Assembly (NCBI GenBank): GCA_965220245.1
Contig: CBDCPI010000008.1
Location: forward strand, 682,001 to 746,000
Source of the DNA: CBDCPI01 sp965220245
Lineage (GTDB): Bacteria; Chloroflexota; Dehalococcoidia; Lucifugimonadales; UBA3495
Reading direction: 5' to 3'
Length of the DNA stretch: 64,000 nt
Numbering within the stretch: the stretch's first letter is position 1; each line of letters opens with the position of its first letter. The notes under the pieces were generated by a model. It saw nothing but the letters and a program-made list of their open reading frames with translations, searched no databases and was not told the DNA's origin. The translations under genes were made by a program, and so were the position numbers. This document shows, one piece after another, positions 57,214-64,000 of this stretch.

Positions 57214-58547
57214 ACGGCGAGCGCCCTGTTAGCAGCCGCGGTCACTACGGTTGGTCCCTCGCCACAGAGTAACGCCAAGCGCCGCCAGAAGTCGGGATAT
57301 GACACTACTGCTGCCTCGGCGCCTCGGATCGTAGTCTCCCCTTGAGCTAAAGCCCCGGCGATTGCCAGGGACATGGCCAAGCGGTGGTCACCGTGGCTAT
57401 CGCAGGCCGCTCCGGAGAGGCTCGATGTTCCCTGAATCACCATCCCGTCCTCGGTAGCCTCGATCTTCGCTCCCAAACGTCCCAGTTCGGCAACGGTCGT
57501 CTCGATACGGTCGGACTCCTTGAAGCGGAGCTCGCCGGCATCGCGTATGATTGTCGTCCCCTTGGCGAAACAGGCCGCCACCGCCAACACCGGCAGTTCG
57601 TCGATGATGCGCGGGATAAGTTCCCCGCCAATCTCCGCGCCTTCGAGCTGGCCGGTTTCAACCAGCAGGTCGGCCACTGGCTCACCGCCCACGTTGCGCT
57701 CGTCCAACAAAGTCAGGCTCGGACCCGCCCCCATGGCTTGGAGGGCTTCGATGATGCCGGTACGGCTAGGATTGAGGCCGACGCCTTTGACGAGCACCCG
57801 CCCGTTGGGATGGCACAGCCCGGCCACCAGCCAAAAAGCCGCGGAACTGATGTCTCCGGGAATAGCCAAGTCCACCGCTTGCAACCGGGCCGGGTGCACC
57901 ACTAGCGAGAGTCCTTCGGTTTCGACCGTAGCTCCCATGGCGGTAATCATCCGCTCCGTGTGGTCCCGGGAGAGATTGGGCTGGTGTAACAGGGTGTCGC
58001 CGTCGGCCGAGAGGCCCGCCAACATGATACTGGACTTCACTTGGGCGCTGGCCACGGGCATGGTGTACTCTATCCCGCGGAGGGAGCCGCCGTGTACCGT
58101 AAGCGGGGCAAGGGTATCCCCTTTTCGGCCCATGATTTGCGCCCCCATATTCGTCAGGGGCTGCACCACCCGCCCCATGGGCCGGGACCGCAGCGAGCCG
58201 TCGCCGGTCAGCACCGAGGTAAACTCCTGGGCCGCCAAAAGCCCGCACAGCAGACGCATCGAAGTCCCGCTGTTCCCGGCGTCCAGGATGTCATCGGGCT
58301 CCTTAAGTCCTTGGTCGGTGCCGAAGACCGTGACCCCGCCCTCTTGCTCGCCGGGGACGATATTGGCTCCCAAGGCAGTCAGGCACCGCATGGTGGACAG
58401 GACATCCTCGCCGCTGGAGAGACCGGTCACCTTGGCTTGCCCCTTGGCGATGGAGTTGAAGATCAGCGCCCGATGGGAAATGGACTTGTCCCCCGGCACC
58501 GAAAGCTCTCCGCTGAACAACGGTGGGCGACTAACAATTTGCTCCAA
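57210..58547 (-). CDS. aroA: 3-Phosphoshikimate 1-carboxyvinyltransferase (EPSP synthase)
   Basis: This 445-residue enzyme joins shikimate 3-phosphate and PEP in aromatic amino-acid synthesis. Motifs: GDKSISHRALIFNSIAKG near the start, DAGNSGTSMRLLCGLLAAQE, DGSLRSRPMGRVVQPL, LSRDHTERM and ELRFKESDRI. It follows tyrA at 44 bases and overlaps gmk. It is cytosolic. No sensitivity class was assigned, because active-site residues were not aligned here. Confidence 0.95.
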   Translation of the reverse strand: MEQIVSRPPLFSGELSVPGDKSISHRALIFNSIAKGQAKVTGLSSGEDVLSTMRCLTALGANIVPGEQEGGVTVFGTDQGLKEPDDILDAGNSGTSMRLLCGLLAAQEFTSVLTGDGSLRSRPMGRVVQPLTNMGAQIMGRKGDTLAPLTVHGGSLRGIEYTMPVASAQVKSSIMLAGLSADGDTLLHQPNLSRDHTERMITAMGATVETEGLSLVVHPARLQAVDLAIPGDISSAAFWLVAGLCHPNGRVLVKGVGLNPSRTGIIEALQAMGAGPSLTLLDERNVGGEPVADLLVETGQLEGAEIGGELIPRIIDELPVLAVAACFAKGTTIIRDAGELRFKESDRIETTVAELGRLGAKIEATEDGMVIQGTSSLSGAACDSHGDHRLAMSLAIAGALAQGETTIRGAEAAVVSYPDFWRRLALLCGEGPTVVTAAANRALAV

Positions 58548-58591
58548 TGTCTATACCTTACTATTGACTTCGGGCTACCATCTTCCAGCAG

Positions 58592-59605
58592 TTACTTGTT
58601 GCGGCCCCGGTCCTTGGCGTCCCTGAAGAACCGCCGCTGCGCCTCCATTGCTTTCTCGCCAAGAAACATCTGACCCAAACTACCGGAGACGGAGGGAAGT
58701 TCCGGGGTACTGGCCTGTTGCCGGGACAAGGGAGTCACCAGCCCGGCCAACCACTGGGCCCTGGCCACAGAAGCTTGCTCGAACACCTCCTTGAGGTCTT
58801 CGCTGCGGGACTCGCCTCCATCCTGTAGCAGGTTCCTCACTTCGTACAACTCCCGGATGAAGGAGTCTATCCAAGCCACGATCGGTTCCGAGTTGGAAAC
58901 ACAAATGTCCCGGTGCATCACCGCGTCTCCCGACGCCAAGCGAGTGAGGTCACGATAGCCGCTGGAGGCCAGTTGAGCGATGTCTTCCCAGTTCACGCTC
59001 TTGGAGGTGCAAGCCACCAGAGCGACGGACAGCAAAAACGGCAGATGGCTGGCGGCAGCCACGAAGCTATCATGCTCCTCGACACCAATGAAAAATGGGC
59101 GGGCGCCAACCGCCTCGGCGATGGAAGTTACCTCCGAGACCGCCCGCTGGGCCGCCCTCGGGCTGGGGACGACGCAGTAGGCCTTGCCACGGAACAAGTC
59201 GGCGTCGGCCGCCTCCGGCCCGGAGGTCTCCCGGCCCGCCATGGGGTGGCCGCCAACAAACTGGACCTCTTTGGGCAGGTATTGCTCGGCCCACTCCAAG
59301 ACCACTTTCTTGGAACTCCCCACGTCGGTAACCACGCAACCCTCGGGAAGTTCAGGAGCGATATTCTCCAGAGTTTCTTCCATTGCCATGACCGGCGTGG
59401 CCAACATCACCACATCCGCGTCTCTGACGGCAGCACTGAGACGGCCCTCGACCCGATGAAAGGCATTCCGTTTCTGGGCCCCGGCCCGGGCGGCGTTGTC
59501 GTAGTCGGTGCCGACTAGCTCCAGGTCCTTAATCTGGGCTTGCTTCAGCGCCAAGGCAATTGAAGTGCCGATCAGTCCGGTCCCGATTATGGCCAATTTA
59601 GCCAT
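58592..59605 (-). CDS. tyrA: Prephenate dehydrogenase
   Basis: This 337-residue enzyme oxidises prephenate to 4-hydroxyphenylpyruvate with NAD(P). The Rossmann start is AKLAIIGTGLIGTSIALAL (GxGLIG at residues 8-13), then VMLATPVMAMEETL, VVTDVGSSK and FVGGHPMAGRETSGPEAA with the catalytic His. The start at 59605 follows GGAGGT five bases upstream; a longer frame from 59644 lacks similarity. No chorismate mutase or ACT domain is visible. It heads a run with aroA and gmk. Confidence 0.94.
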   Translation of the reverse strand: MAKLAIIGTGLIGTSIALALKQAQIKDLELVGTDYDNAARAGAQKRNAFHRVEGRLSAAVRDADVVMLATPVMAMEETLENIAPELPEGCVVTDVGSSKKVVLEWAEQYLPKEVQFVGGHPMAGRETSGPEAADADLFRGKAYCVVPSPRAAQRAVSEVTSIAEAVGARPFFIGVEEHDSFVAAASHLPFLLSVALVACTSKSVNWEDIAQLASSGYRDLTRLASGDAVMHRDICVSNSEPIVAWIDSFIRELYEVRNLLQDGGESRSEDLKEVFEQASVARAQWLAGLVTPLSRQQASTPELPSVSGSLGQMFLGEKAMEAQRRFFRDAKDRGRNK

Positions 59606-59929
59606 CGAGTACCTCCAGAAGAGCGCGTTCTTACTCAGAGCCACGGCCCAAGGGGCGCCCGGCTTGGTAACACGCTAATTGGCAACCCGGCTTGAGGAGC
59701 TACCGGGCTAAGGCCGCCAGAGTTATCTTACACCATCGGAGGCGGGGCAAGGAACCTGAGCTTGGCCGTTCAGCCATAAGGAACCAACCAGCGCAGCGAG
59801 CTAGTCTGTCTCGCCGACACCACTTTGGCGTTGAATTAGGCGGATGGTACATCTTGGCTAACCCGGGAGCGCCAAGGTCTGCGATTATCCCAATTTGGTA
59901 TAAATGAGGCTCGGATAGAAAATGCGGAT
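59606..59929. other. Divergent spacer between tyrA and the restriction system
   Basis: This 324-base spacer has no recognised gene, tRNA or repeat. TATAAAT near 59897-59903 would make a fair -10 box for the XRE gene at 59930, but no clear -35 was found. The tyrA promoter should also lie here. Confidence 0.35.
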
Positions 59930-60163
59930 ATGGAACGGCAAGGGAGGCGCGAATCTCTCCGCGAGGCATTGATTGAAGCGAGGCGGTCTAAAGGTCTCAC
60001 TCAATCCAAAGTTGCGGAACTCCTGAGCAAGCCTCAGTCTTTCGTATCTAAGTACGAAAACGGTGAAAGGCGGCTTGACATCATAGAATTCTTGGAGGTG
60101 TGCCAGGCCCTTTCGACTGAGCCGGGAAGCATCCTGGATAGGATCGGCATGGATAATGACTGA
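59930..60163 (+). CDS. XRE-family controller-type regulator
   Basis: This 77-residue helix-turn-helix protein has EALIEARRSKGLTQSKVAEL and SKPQSFVSKYENGERRLDII, a full XRE/Cro fold with nothing else, like C proteins of type II restriction systems. It overlaps the restriction-enzyme-like gene by eight bases, so it would set the timing of nuclease expression. No C-box palindrome could be named with confidence upstream. Confidence 0.82.
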   Translation: MERQGRRESLREALIEARRSKGLTQSKVAELLSKPQSFVSKYENGERRLDIIEFLEVCQALSTEPGSILDRIGMDND

Positions 60164-60758
60164 ACCGGAGTCGATTCTAAAACGATGGGATATTACCGAG
60201 TACGACCTTTCCGAACTTGTTGACCGGAACCCCAGCTTGAGGGGCATCCTGATTGGCTACGTTGCTGAGAAAAAGTTGCAGGATATTCTTCTTGCTCATC
60301 CGGATGTTACAGAGGTCAGTAAAGACGACGACCATGATCGAACCCGTAAGGGAGACCGTCGGCTCATTTATAAGGGGAAAACCTGCATAATTGAAGTAAA
60401 GAGTCTTCAGACCAATTCGGTAAAGAAACTAGGCGACGACCAGTGGACTGGCAAAGCCCAAGTTGATGCCAGTGATAGCAGGGATATTATCTTTCCTGAC
60501 GGGAGCAGGCTGAAAACTACCTGTCTCCTACGGGGTCAGTTCGATCTTCTTGCAATCAATTGCTTTGCATTTGGCGGGCAATGGCAGTTCGCTTTTGCGC
60601 TGAATTCCAAGTTGCCTGCGAACGTCTATAGGAGATACACCGAGTATCAACGCCAGCACCTACTGCCCACTATGATTACAGTTGATTGGCCCTTGAAATC
60701 ACCCTTCAACGAGGACCCGATAGCATTGTTGGAAATACTTGCAGCCGATACGTCCTAG
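60156..60758 (+). CDS. Putative type II restriction endonuclease
   Basis: This 200-residue protein has a PD-(D/E)xK-like signature: Gly66-Asp67 in KGDRRLIYKG, then Glu80-Val-Lys82 in TCIIEVKSLQ. An upstream Glu38 (GYVAEKKLQ) may be the fourth residue. The remainder has strands and helices fitting a small restriction enzyme, with no recognised target-recognition family. Its start overlaps the XRE gene, and a DNA methyltransferase faces it with no intergenic base, so it is very likely the nuclease of that pair. The recognition site is unknown. Confidence 0.72.
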   Translation: MTEPESILKRWDITEYDLSELVDRNPSLRGILIGYVAEKKLQDILLAHPDVTEVSKDDDHDRTRKGDRRLIYKGKTCIIEVKSLQTNSVKKLGDDQWTGKAQVDASDSRDIIFPDGSRLKTTCLLRGQFDLLAINCFAFGGQWQFAFALNSKLPANVYRRYTEYQRQHLLPTMITVDWPLKSPFNEDPIALLEILAADTS

Positions 60759-61511
60759 CTACTTTGACCGCATCGACAGCCGGGTTTTGCCTTGAGGCAC
60801 CTTTACAAAGACCAGAAAGTAGCTGTGGTTCTTCCTCGCATGAACTTGTTTTTTCAGGCGGCTGACTCCGGCTTTGTTAGACCGGACTACCACGAACAGG
60901 TCCTTGGTGTAGAAACCGAGAGATTCGTAGTAGACAATAACCTCTACATGAGTTAGCCATTGCCGGTTTGCCGAAACTTCATCCTGGCACTTGACTATTG
61001 CTACCCCATTGTCTTTCAGTACGCGGAGCGCCTCTGCGCCAGCTTGGAAATAGAGGTCGGTCACTGCTGCGTGCCACTTAGGCCCGGCGCTCTCTTCGTC
61101 TCCATTGGCGTAGTATTCTCTAAAAGCAGAGTAAGCACCATTCCCTGCCTTGTGCCGACGATCGGACCGTAACAGGCCCTCCATGTAAGGCGGGTCCAGA
61201 ACGACAGCATCAAAACTCCCCGATTTGTATGGGAGCGCTCTACAGTCAACCCCGGTAGCAATATCAGACGCCACCAGTTCGTATTTGGAGAGGTCGACTT
61301 TTTTCCAGAAGACCCCATTTCCATGAGTCACGTCGGCAATCTTTGCGCCTTCCGGAACATGCAACGAAAGGACTTTTGAAAAGACGTCGGCGTTTCCTCC
61401 AACGAACGCCGACATAACAACGTCAGTGGAGGCGTCCCCACCTTGTTTTCGTTTTGCAGGTGGATGGGGCTCTGGAGAGACCAACTCTAGCTGCCTGCCT
61501 AGAAGCTTCAT
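60759..61511 (-). CDS. DNA methyltransferase (modification partner)
   Basis: This 250-residue DNA methylase has the AdoMet motif ADVTHGNGVFWKKVDLSK near residue 59 and catalytic DPPY at residues 106-109 (VVLDPPYM), then GVAIVKCQDE. A DPPY motif means amino-group methylation, N6-adenine or N4-cytosine. It is transcribed toward the nuclease gene, the two stops abutting at 60758/60759. The size is small and single-domain, with target recognition probably within the loop after DPPY. It protects host DNA from the nuclease partner. Confidence 0.82.
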   Translation of the reverse strand: MKLLGRQLELVSPEPHPPAKRKQGGDASTDVVMSAFVGGNADVFSKVLSLHVPEGAKIADVTHGNGVFWKKVDLSKYELVASDIATGVDCRALPYKSGSFDAVVLDPPYMEGLLRSDRRHKAGNGAYSAFREYYANGDEESAGPKWHAAVTDLYFQAGAEALRVLKDNGVAIVKCQDEVSANRQWLTHVEVIVYYESLGFYTKDLFVVVRSNKAGVSRLKKQVHARKNHSYFLVFVKVPQGKTRLSMRSK

Positions 61512-61628
61512 TGAGCATATTATCCTAATTCAGGATATTTCGCAATACGTCTCGACAACCGGCAGCTTACACCGGTCACGGCAGGTAGCATAGCCTTCGG
61601 AATGTCGCCGCGCGAGCCCCATCTGCCA

Positions 61629-62054
61629 TTACGAGCGGATAATGCCGTACACCCGCTCGGGCTCTACCAGGACAATGACCGCGTCCTGGTTGACCATGGC
61701 CTGATCGTACTCCTCCCAATCGGGGTGCTCATGATCGCCGCAAGCCCGGAAGACCTCTCTTAGCTCTACCCGCATCGCTTCGGCGTCGGTATTGCGATAG
61801 TCTTTGAGCTCCGCCGTACCCTCGACCACCGCAAAGCTCCGCCAGTCCTCCGCCACCGCCATCACGGTGCAGCGATTGTCCCTCCTCAGGTTCCTCACCT
61901 TGGCCGAGTTTCCCCGCACGATCACGAAGGCGGCTTTGTCTTGATAAGCGCCGCAGACCACGATGCTGGTGTGACCAGCGCCGTTCCGCTGGAAAGTTGT
62001 AATCACACCGCGGTGGTTGCTCTGGACGAATCGTTGGTAGTCCTGAAATTCCAT
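61629..62054 (-). CDS. Pyridoxamine 5'-phosphate oxidase-family protein (F420/FMN type)
   Basis: This 141-residue split-barrel protein has HRGVITTFQRNGAGHTSIVV, VIVRGNSAKVRNLRRDNRCT and VMAVAEDWRSFAVVEGTAEL, close to the TIGR03618-like F420-binding oxidoreductases. GAGGTGA precedes the ATG at 62054; an upstream TTG extension is rejected. It is only distantly similar to the split-barrel protein at 8064. It would act on a small cofactor-bound substrate. Confidence 0.82.
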   Translation of the reverse strand: MEFQDYQRFVQSNHRGVITTFQRNGAGHTSIVVCGAYQDKAAFVIVRGNSAKVRNLRRDNRCTVMAVAEDWRSFAVVEGTAELKDYRNTDAEAMRVELREVFRACGDHEHPDWEEYDQAMVNQDAVIVLVEPERVYGIIRS

Positions 62055-62212
62055 CGGTCTCACCTCTGGGAGCAAAATATGGTTCTAGTCCAGGCTACCA
62101 GAATAATGCTTCGCCTTCATCTTGACCATCTTATTCCAGTGCCCAGAGATACTGCTCCCACTTGACCACCCAGTTTGTCCTGAACTCGTGGAAGAAGAGC
62201 CTTTTTATATTC

Positions 62213-62290
62213 GTCTGAATCAAGATTAAACGACGCTCAGGATCGGAAATATCCTGAAAATCTCAAAATCCGGCAAACCCTGATTCAGAC
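62213..62290. repeat. Family C snap-back repeat (copy C2)
   Basis: GTCTGAATCAAGATT on the left and CCTGATTCAGAC on the right, 78 bp. It matches the copy at 22338-22425 in layout. Confidence 0.65.
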
Positions 62291-62307
62291 AATTACCGTT
62301 GGCATCA

Positions 62308-62390
62308 ACTTTGCAGAAGAATTTTAGATTCCTCACTGCGTTCGGAATGACAGTTGAGGCGCGGTTCTTGGACAATTAAAAGGCCCTGAC
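62308..62390. mobile_element. Partial family B repeat (copy B6)
   Basis: GAATTTTAGATTCCTCACTG, CGTTCGGAATGACAG and the terminal AATTAAAAGGCCCTGAC are the right half of a family B element. The left half is missing, apparently cut off or lost. It sits upstream of the alpha/beta hydrolase gene at 62546. Confidence 0.6.
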
Positions 62391-62545
62391 ACCGGTACTC
62401 TTCGGGCTGCGTGTTTGGCCGCGCCATGTTACCATGTGCCCAAGATACACTGGGAAGCCAACGCTGGAACTCGGAGTGTACACCCCGGGCAGTTGCTACT
62501 CGCCAATACCGACCGCCAACTACGTTTCGAGAAGAGGAGGGCCTT

Positions 62546-63340
62546 ATGTTTGTCCGCCGCGACCTTACAGATAGCGTGCCTACCCCCGAAGGGAACATGC
62601 ACTTCGTCAAGAAGGGCGAAGGGTACCCGGTGGTGTTGTTGCATCCATTGGGCACCTCGGTCTGGACCTGGGAGTCCATCATTGATTCGGTAAGCCAGAA
62701 CTACACCTGCTACGCCTTCGACATGCTGGGCCACGGCGATTCGGACAAGCCGGGCCGCCATTTCAATATGCCCGACTACGCCAACGCCTTGGACCACGCC
62801 TGCCAGGTCCTCAACATTCACCGCGCCCACTACGTGGGCAACTCGGTTGGCGCCGTTTTGGCCACGGAGACTGCCGCCAGCTTCCCGGACCGGGTAGACA
62901 AGCTGGTATTGGTGGGCTGCCCGGTGTGGAGCGCCTTTACCGCCCCCGACCGGCTCAAAGACACCATGGCCCAATACGACGAAGACGGGATGCCCAAGCC
63001 GCGCACCCTCCAAGAACTGAAGGAAGGGACTACCTTCGCCGACCCCAAGCAGGAATGGGTGGACGCTAATAACCAGAGCCGGACGCAAGCCGGCCTCTGG
63101 GTGCGAAAGCTCATGGAGTCGTTGGCCTATTACGACATTATGTCGCGCCTGCCTCGAATCCAGGCTTCTTCCACCCTGGTGCTCTACGGTGAAGTGGACC
63201 GGCTGCGGGACGGCGAAGAGTTGCTGCACAACAACATAGTGAACGCCTCGAAGGTTGTCTTGCCCGGCATCGGCCACATCCCGCAGGTGGAGGACCCCGA
63301 AGCCTTCTTGGGCGCACTGCTGCCCTTCCTAGCGGCCTAG
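62546..63340 (+). CDS. Alpha/beta hydrolase
   Basis: This 264-residue hydrolase has the strand-helix motif VVLLHPLGTSVWTW, the acidic loop FDMLGHGDSDKPG, nucleophile Ser100 in VGNSVGAVLATE, an acid in LVLYGEVDRLRD and the His in GIGHIPQVEDPE. It acts on an ester, amide or carbon-carbon bond. The HPLG oxyanion motif and GNSVGA resemble hydrolases of aromatic meta-cleavage, which is a possible but unproven role. The ATG has AGAGGAGG upstream; an in-frame extension toward 62411 is rejected. Confidence 0.87.
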   Translation: MFVRRDLTDSVPTPEGNMHFVKKGEGYPVVLLHPLGTSVWTWESIIDSVSQNYTCYAFDMLGHGDSDKPGRHFNMPDYANALDHACQVLNIHRAHYVGNSVGAVLATETAASFPDRVDKLVLVGCPVWSAFTAPDRLKDTMAQYDEDGMPKPRTLQELKEGTTFADPKQEWVDANNQSRTQAGLWVRKLMESLAYYDIMSRLPRIQASSTLVLYGEVDRLRDGEELLHNNIVNASKVVLPGIGHIPQVEDPEAFLGALLPFLAA

Positions 63341-63408
63341 AGAAACGATGACAGGGCGGCGATTGTAGGGGCGCCGAGCGTTTAAGAAAGTCCTGCCGGT
63401 GGGAAAGA

Positions 63409-63729
63409 ATGCAATTCATCATTCTTGCTCTCTTCGCCTTCTTCTCATTCGCGTGCGGCGGCGAAGCATCGCGGGGCGGAGAAATACTCGAAGTCACCAT
63501 CGGGCCGGAACTGGCGCCGTGCGTTGGATTAGCGCCCAGGACCTGCATGGTTGTAGATGGTGAGCTCTTCTACGACCCGATAGAGGGACTTGACTACGAA
63601 CCCGGCTACCGCTATCGCATCAGGATGGAACAGTACGAAGCTTGGCCGGACCGGGAAGAGCCGTCGGCCGACGCCTCCAAATACGCTTACCGGCTCATAG
63701 AGGTCATCGAGAAAGTCAAGGCGCCCTAG
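63409..63729 (+). CDS. DUF4377-type lipoprotein
   Basis: This 106-residue protein has a lipoprotein signal ending FSFAC (lipid-modified Cys16), then LEVTIGPELAPCVGLAPRTC and DPIEGLDYEPGYRYRIRMEQ, the DUF4377 pattern with two conserved cysteines likely forming a disulfide. It should be anchored in the outer layer of the cell envelope. The function of DUF4377 is unknown. A stand-alone gene, with a weak ribosome site. Confidence 0.75.
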   Translation: MQFIILALFAFFSFACGGEASRGGEILEVTIGPELAPCVGLAPRTCMVVDGELFYDPIEGLDYEPGYRYRIRMEQYEAWPDREEPSADASKYAYRLIEVIEKVKAP

Positions 63730-63837
63730 TCTTTCTCGCCTTGCTTTCGTAATATCCGTGGCCGGGTGAATCAGTCCCTCGGTGATTGAACGCCACTTGC
63801 TGACATTCAGGACAAGGACACTTTTCGGGGAGGTCCC

Positions 63838-64000
63838 GTGACTTCTTCCAATAGGCATCCCCTACGATTGCTGGAAACTTGGCGCTCCCTGTTCTATACG
63901 CCGATCTACTTATCGGTGGCGGGCGGGTTCCTAGAGAACGAGGGTCTAGACGTTGAGTTCAGTACCTGCCCGCCCCAGTTTTCCCATCCGTTGAGCGCCC
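63838..64000 (+). CDS. NMT1/THI5-like ABC transporter substrate-binding protein (partial)
   Basis: An incomplete gene runs off the right edge. The translation from GTG 63838 (with GGGGAGG upstream) reads RLLETWRSLFYTPIYLSVAG then FLENEGLDVEF, a typical opening of NMT1/THI5-like solute-binding proteins (function: binds thiamine-precursor-, nitrate- or alkanesulfonate-like ligands for ABC import). No signal peptide is visible in this part, as in some members. The substrate cannot be told from 54 residues. Confidence 0.75.
   Translation, partial: MTSSNRHPLRLLETWRSLFYTPIYLSVAGGFLENEGLDVEFSTCPPQFSHPLSA

Noticed and set aside
62429..63277. Minus-strand frame over the alpha/beta hydrolase
   Set aside because: It is antisense to a complete hydrolase with a Ser-Asp-His set; no domain on this strand.

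Overview
The window reads as a chromosomal segment of an uncultivated Chloroflexota bacterium, most likely of the SAR202/Dehalococcoidia type. This is an inference from gene content, not from a marker tree. The content includes two luciferase-like (LLM, probably F420 or flavin dependent) oxidoreductases, two split-barrel flavin/F420 oxidases, a GMC oxidoreductase, a NIPSNAP protein, two VOC dioxygenase-like proteins, several alpha/beta hydrolases, an actinobacterial-type inositol phosphate synthase and an anaerobic-type cobalamin operon. GTG and TTG starts are common, and many ribosome binding sites are of the AGGAGG type. No rRNA gene was seen; two tRNA genes are present (Gly-CCC, Gln-UUG).

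Layout. 1-530: a repeat-filled edge. 531-12680: transport and oxidative catabolism (MFS transporter, methyltransferase, glucose/sorbosone-dehydrogenase lipoprotein, LLM, GMC, NIPSNAP, split-barrel oxidase, tRNA-Gly, VOC protein, HSL-type esterase, Lrp-like ligand domain, duplicated PaREP1/HEPN-like genes, second VOC). 12806-18564: a minus-strand defence-like island (Uma2 nuclease-like, DUF1828/DUF1829-like protein coupled to a DUF6978-like partner, toxin/antitoxin pair, zinc-ribbon protein, 976-residue methyltransferase with an N-terminal nuclease-like domain). 18745-24767: haloacetate-dehalogenase-like hydrolase, DAO oxidoreductase, ComB-like phosphatase, retropepsin-like protease, NHL propeller, PrmA. 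24879-26733: kinase-like and PP2C-like pair. 27191-30050: Ino1, GT4 mannosyltransferase-like and CDP-alcohol phosphatidyltransferase, probably making phosphatidylinositol and a mannoside of it. 30311-32436: thioredoxin-fold protein, RibH, LLM. 32444-36044: DUF4129, DUF58 and MoxR genes. 36266-45222: two MarR regulators with conspicuous operators, a nucleotidyltransferase, a HicA-HicB fusion, tRNA-Gln, nitrilase, RuvX, AlaS, two stacked insertion elements and a SWIM protein. 45325-55604: HemA and an oxygen-independent corrinoid operon (cbiC, X, D, T, L, F, G, H) interrupted by a Clp-fold protease module and a MITE. 55620-59605: LipA, Gmk, AroA, TyrA. 59930-61511: a compact type II restriction-modification system. 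61629-64000: split-barrel protein, alpha/beta hydrolase, DUF4377 lipoprotein and the start of an NMT1/THI5-like binding protein.

The intergenic spaces carry small non-coding repeats. At least five kinds can be separated. Family A has GTAACTGTTCAGACTTG termini and 8-bp target duplications. Family B has CAGGGTCTTT or AGGTGTCTAA termini around a conserved core. Family C is a GTCTGAATCAGG snap-back repeat. Family D consists of GAGCGxAGTCGAAGG units. The fifth kind is two unrelated elements stacked at one 9-bp target at 43444-43928, one of which carries a small gene. The two MITE-like families and the stacked elements look like non-autonomous transposons whose transposases are not in this window.

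No single completely new system is proven. The best candidates for follow-up are the minus-strand island at 12806-18564, the stacked elements with a tail-anchored small-protein gene, the hicAB fusion, the phased operator array before the second marR gene, and the corrinoid operon with a CbiC that lacks the usual catalytic histidine.
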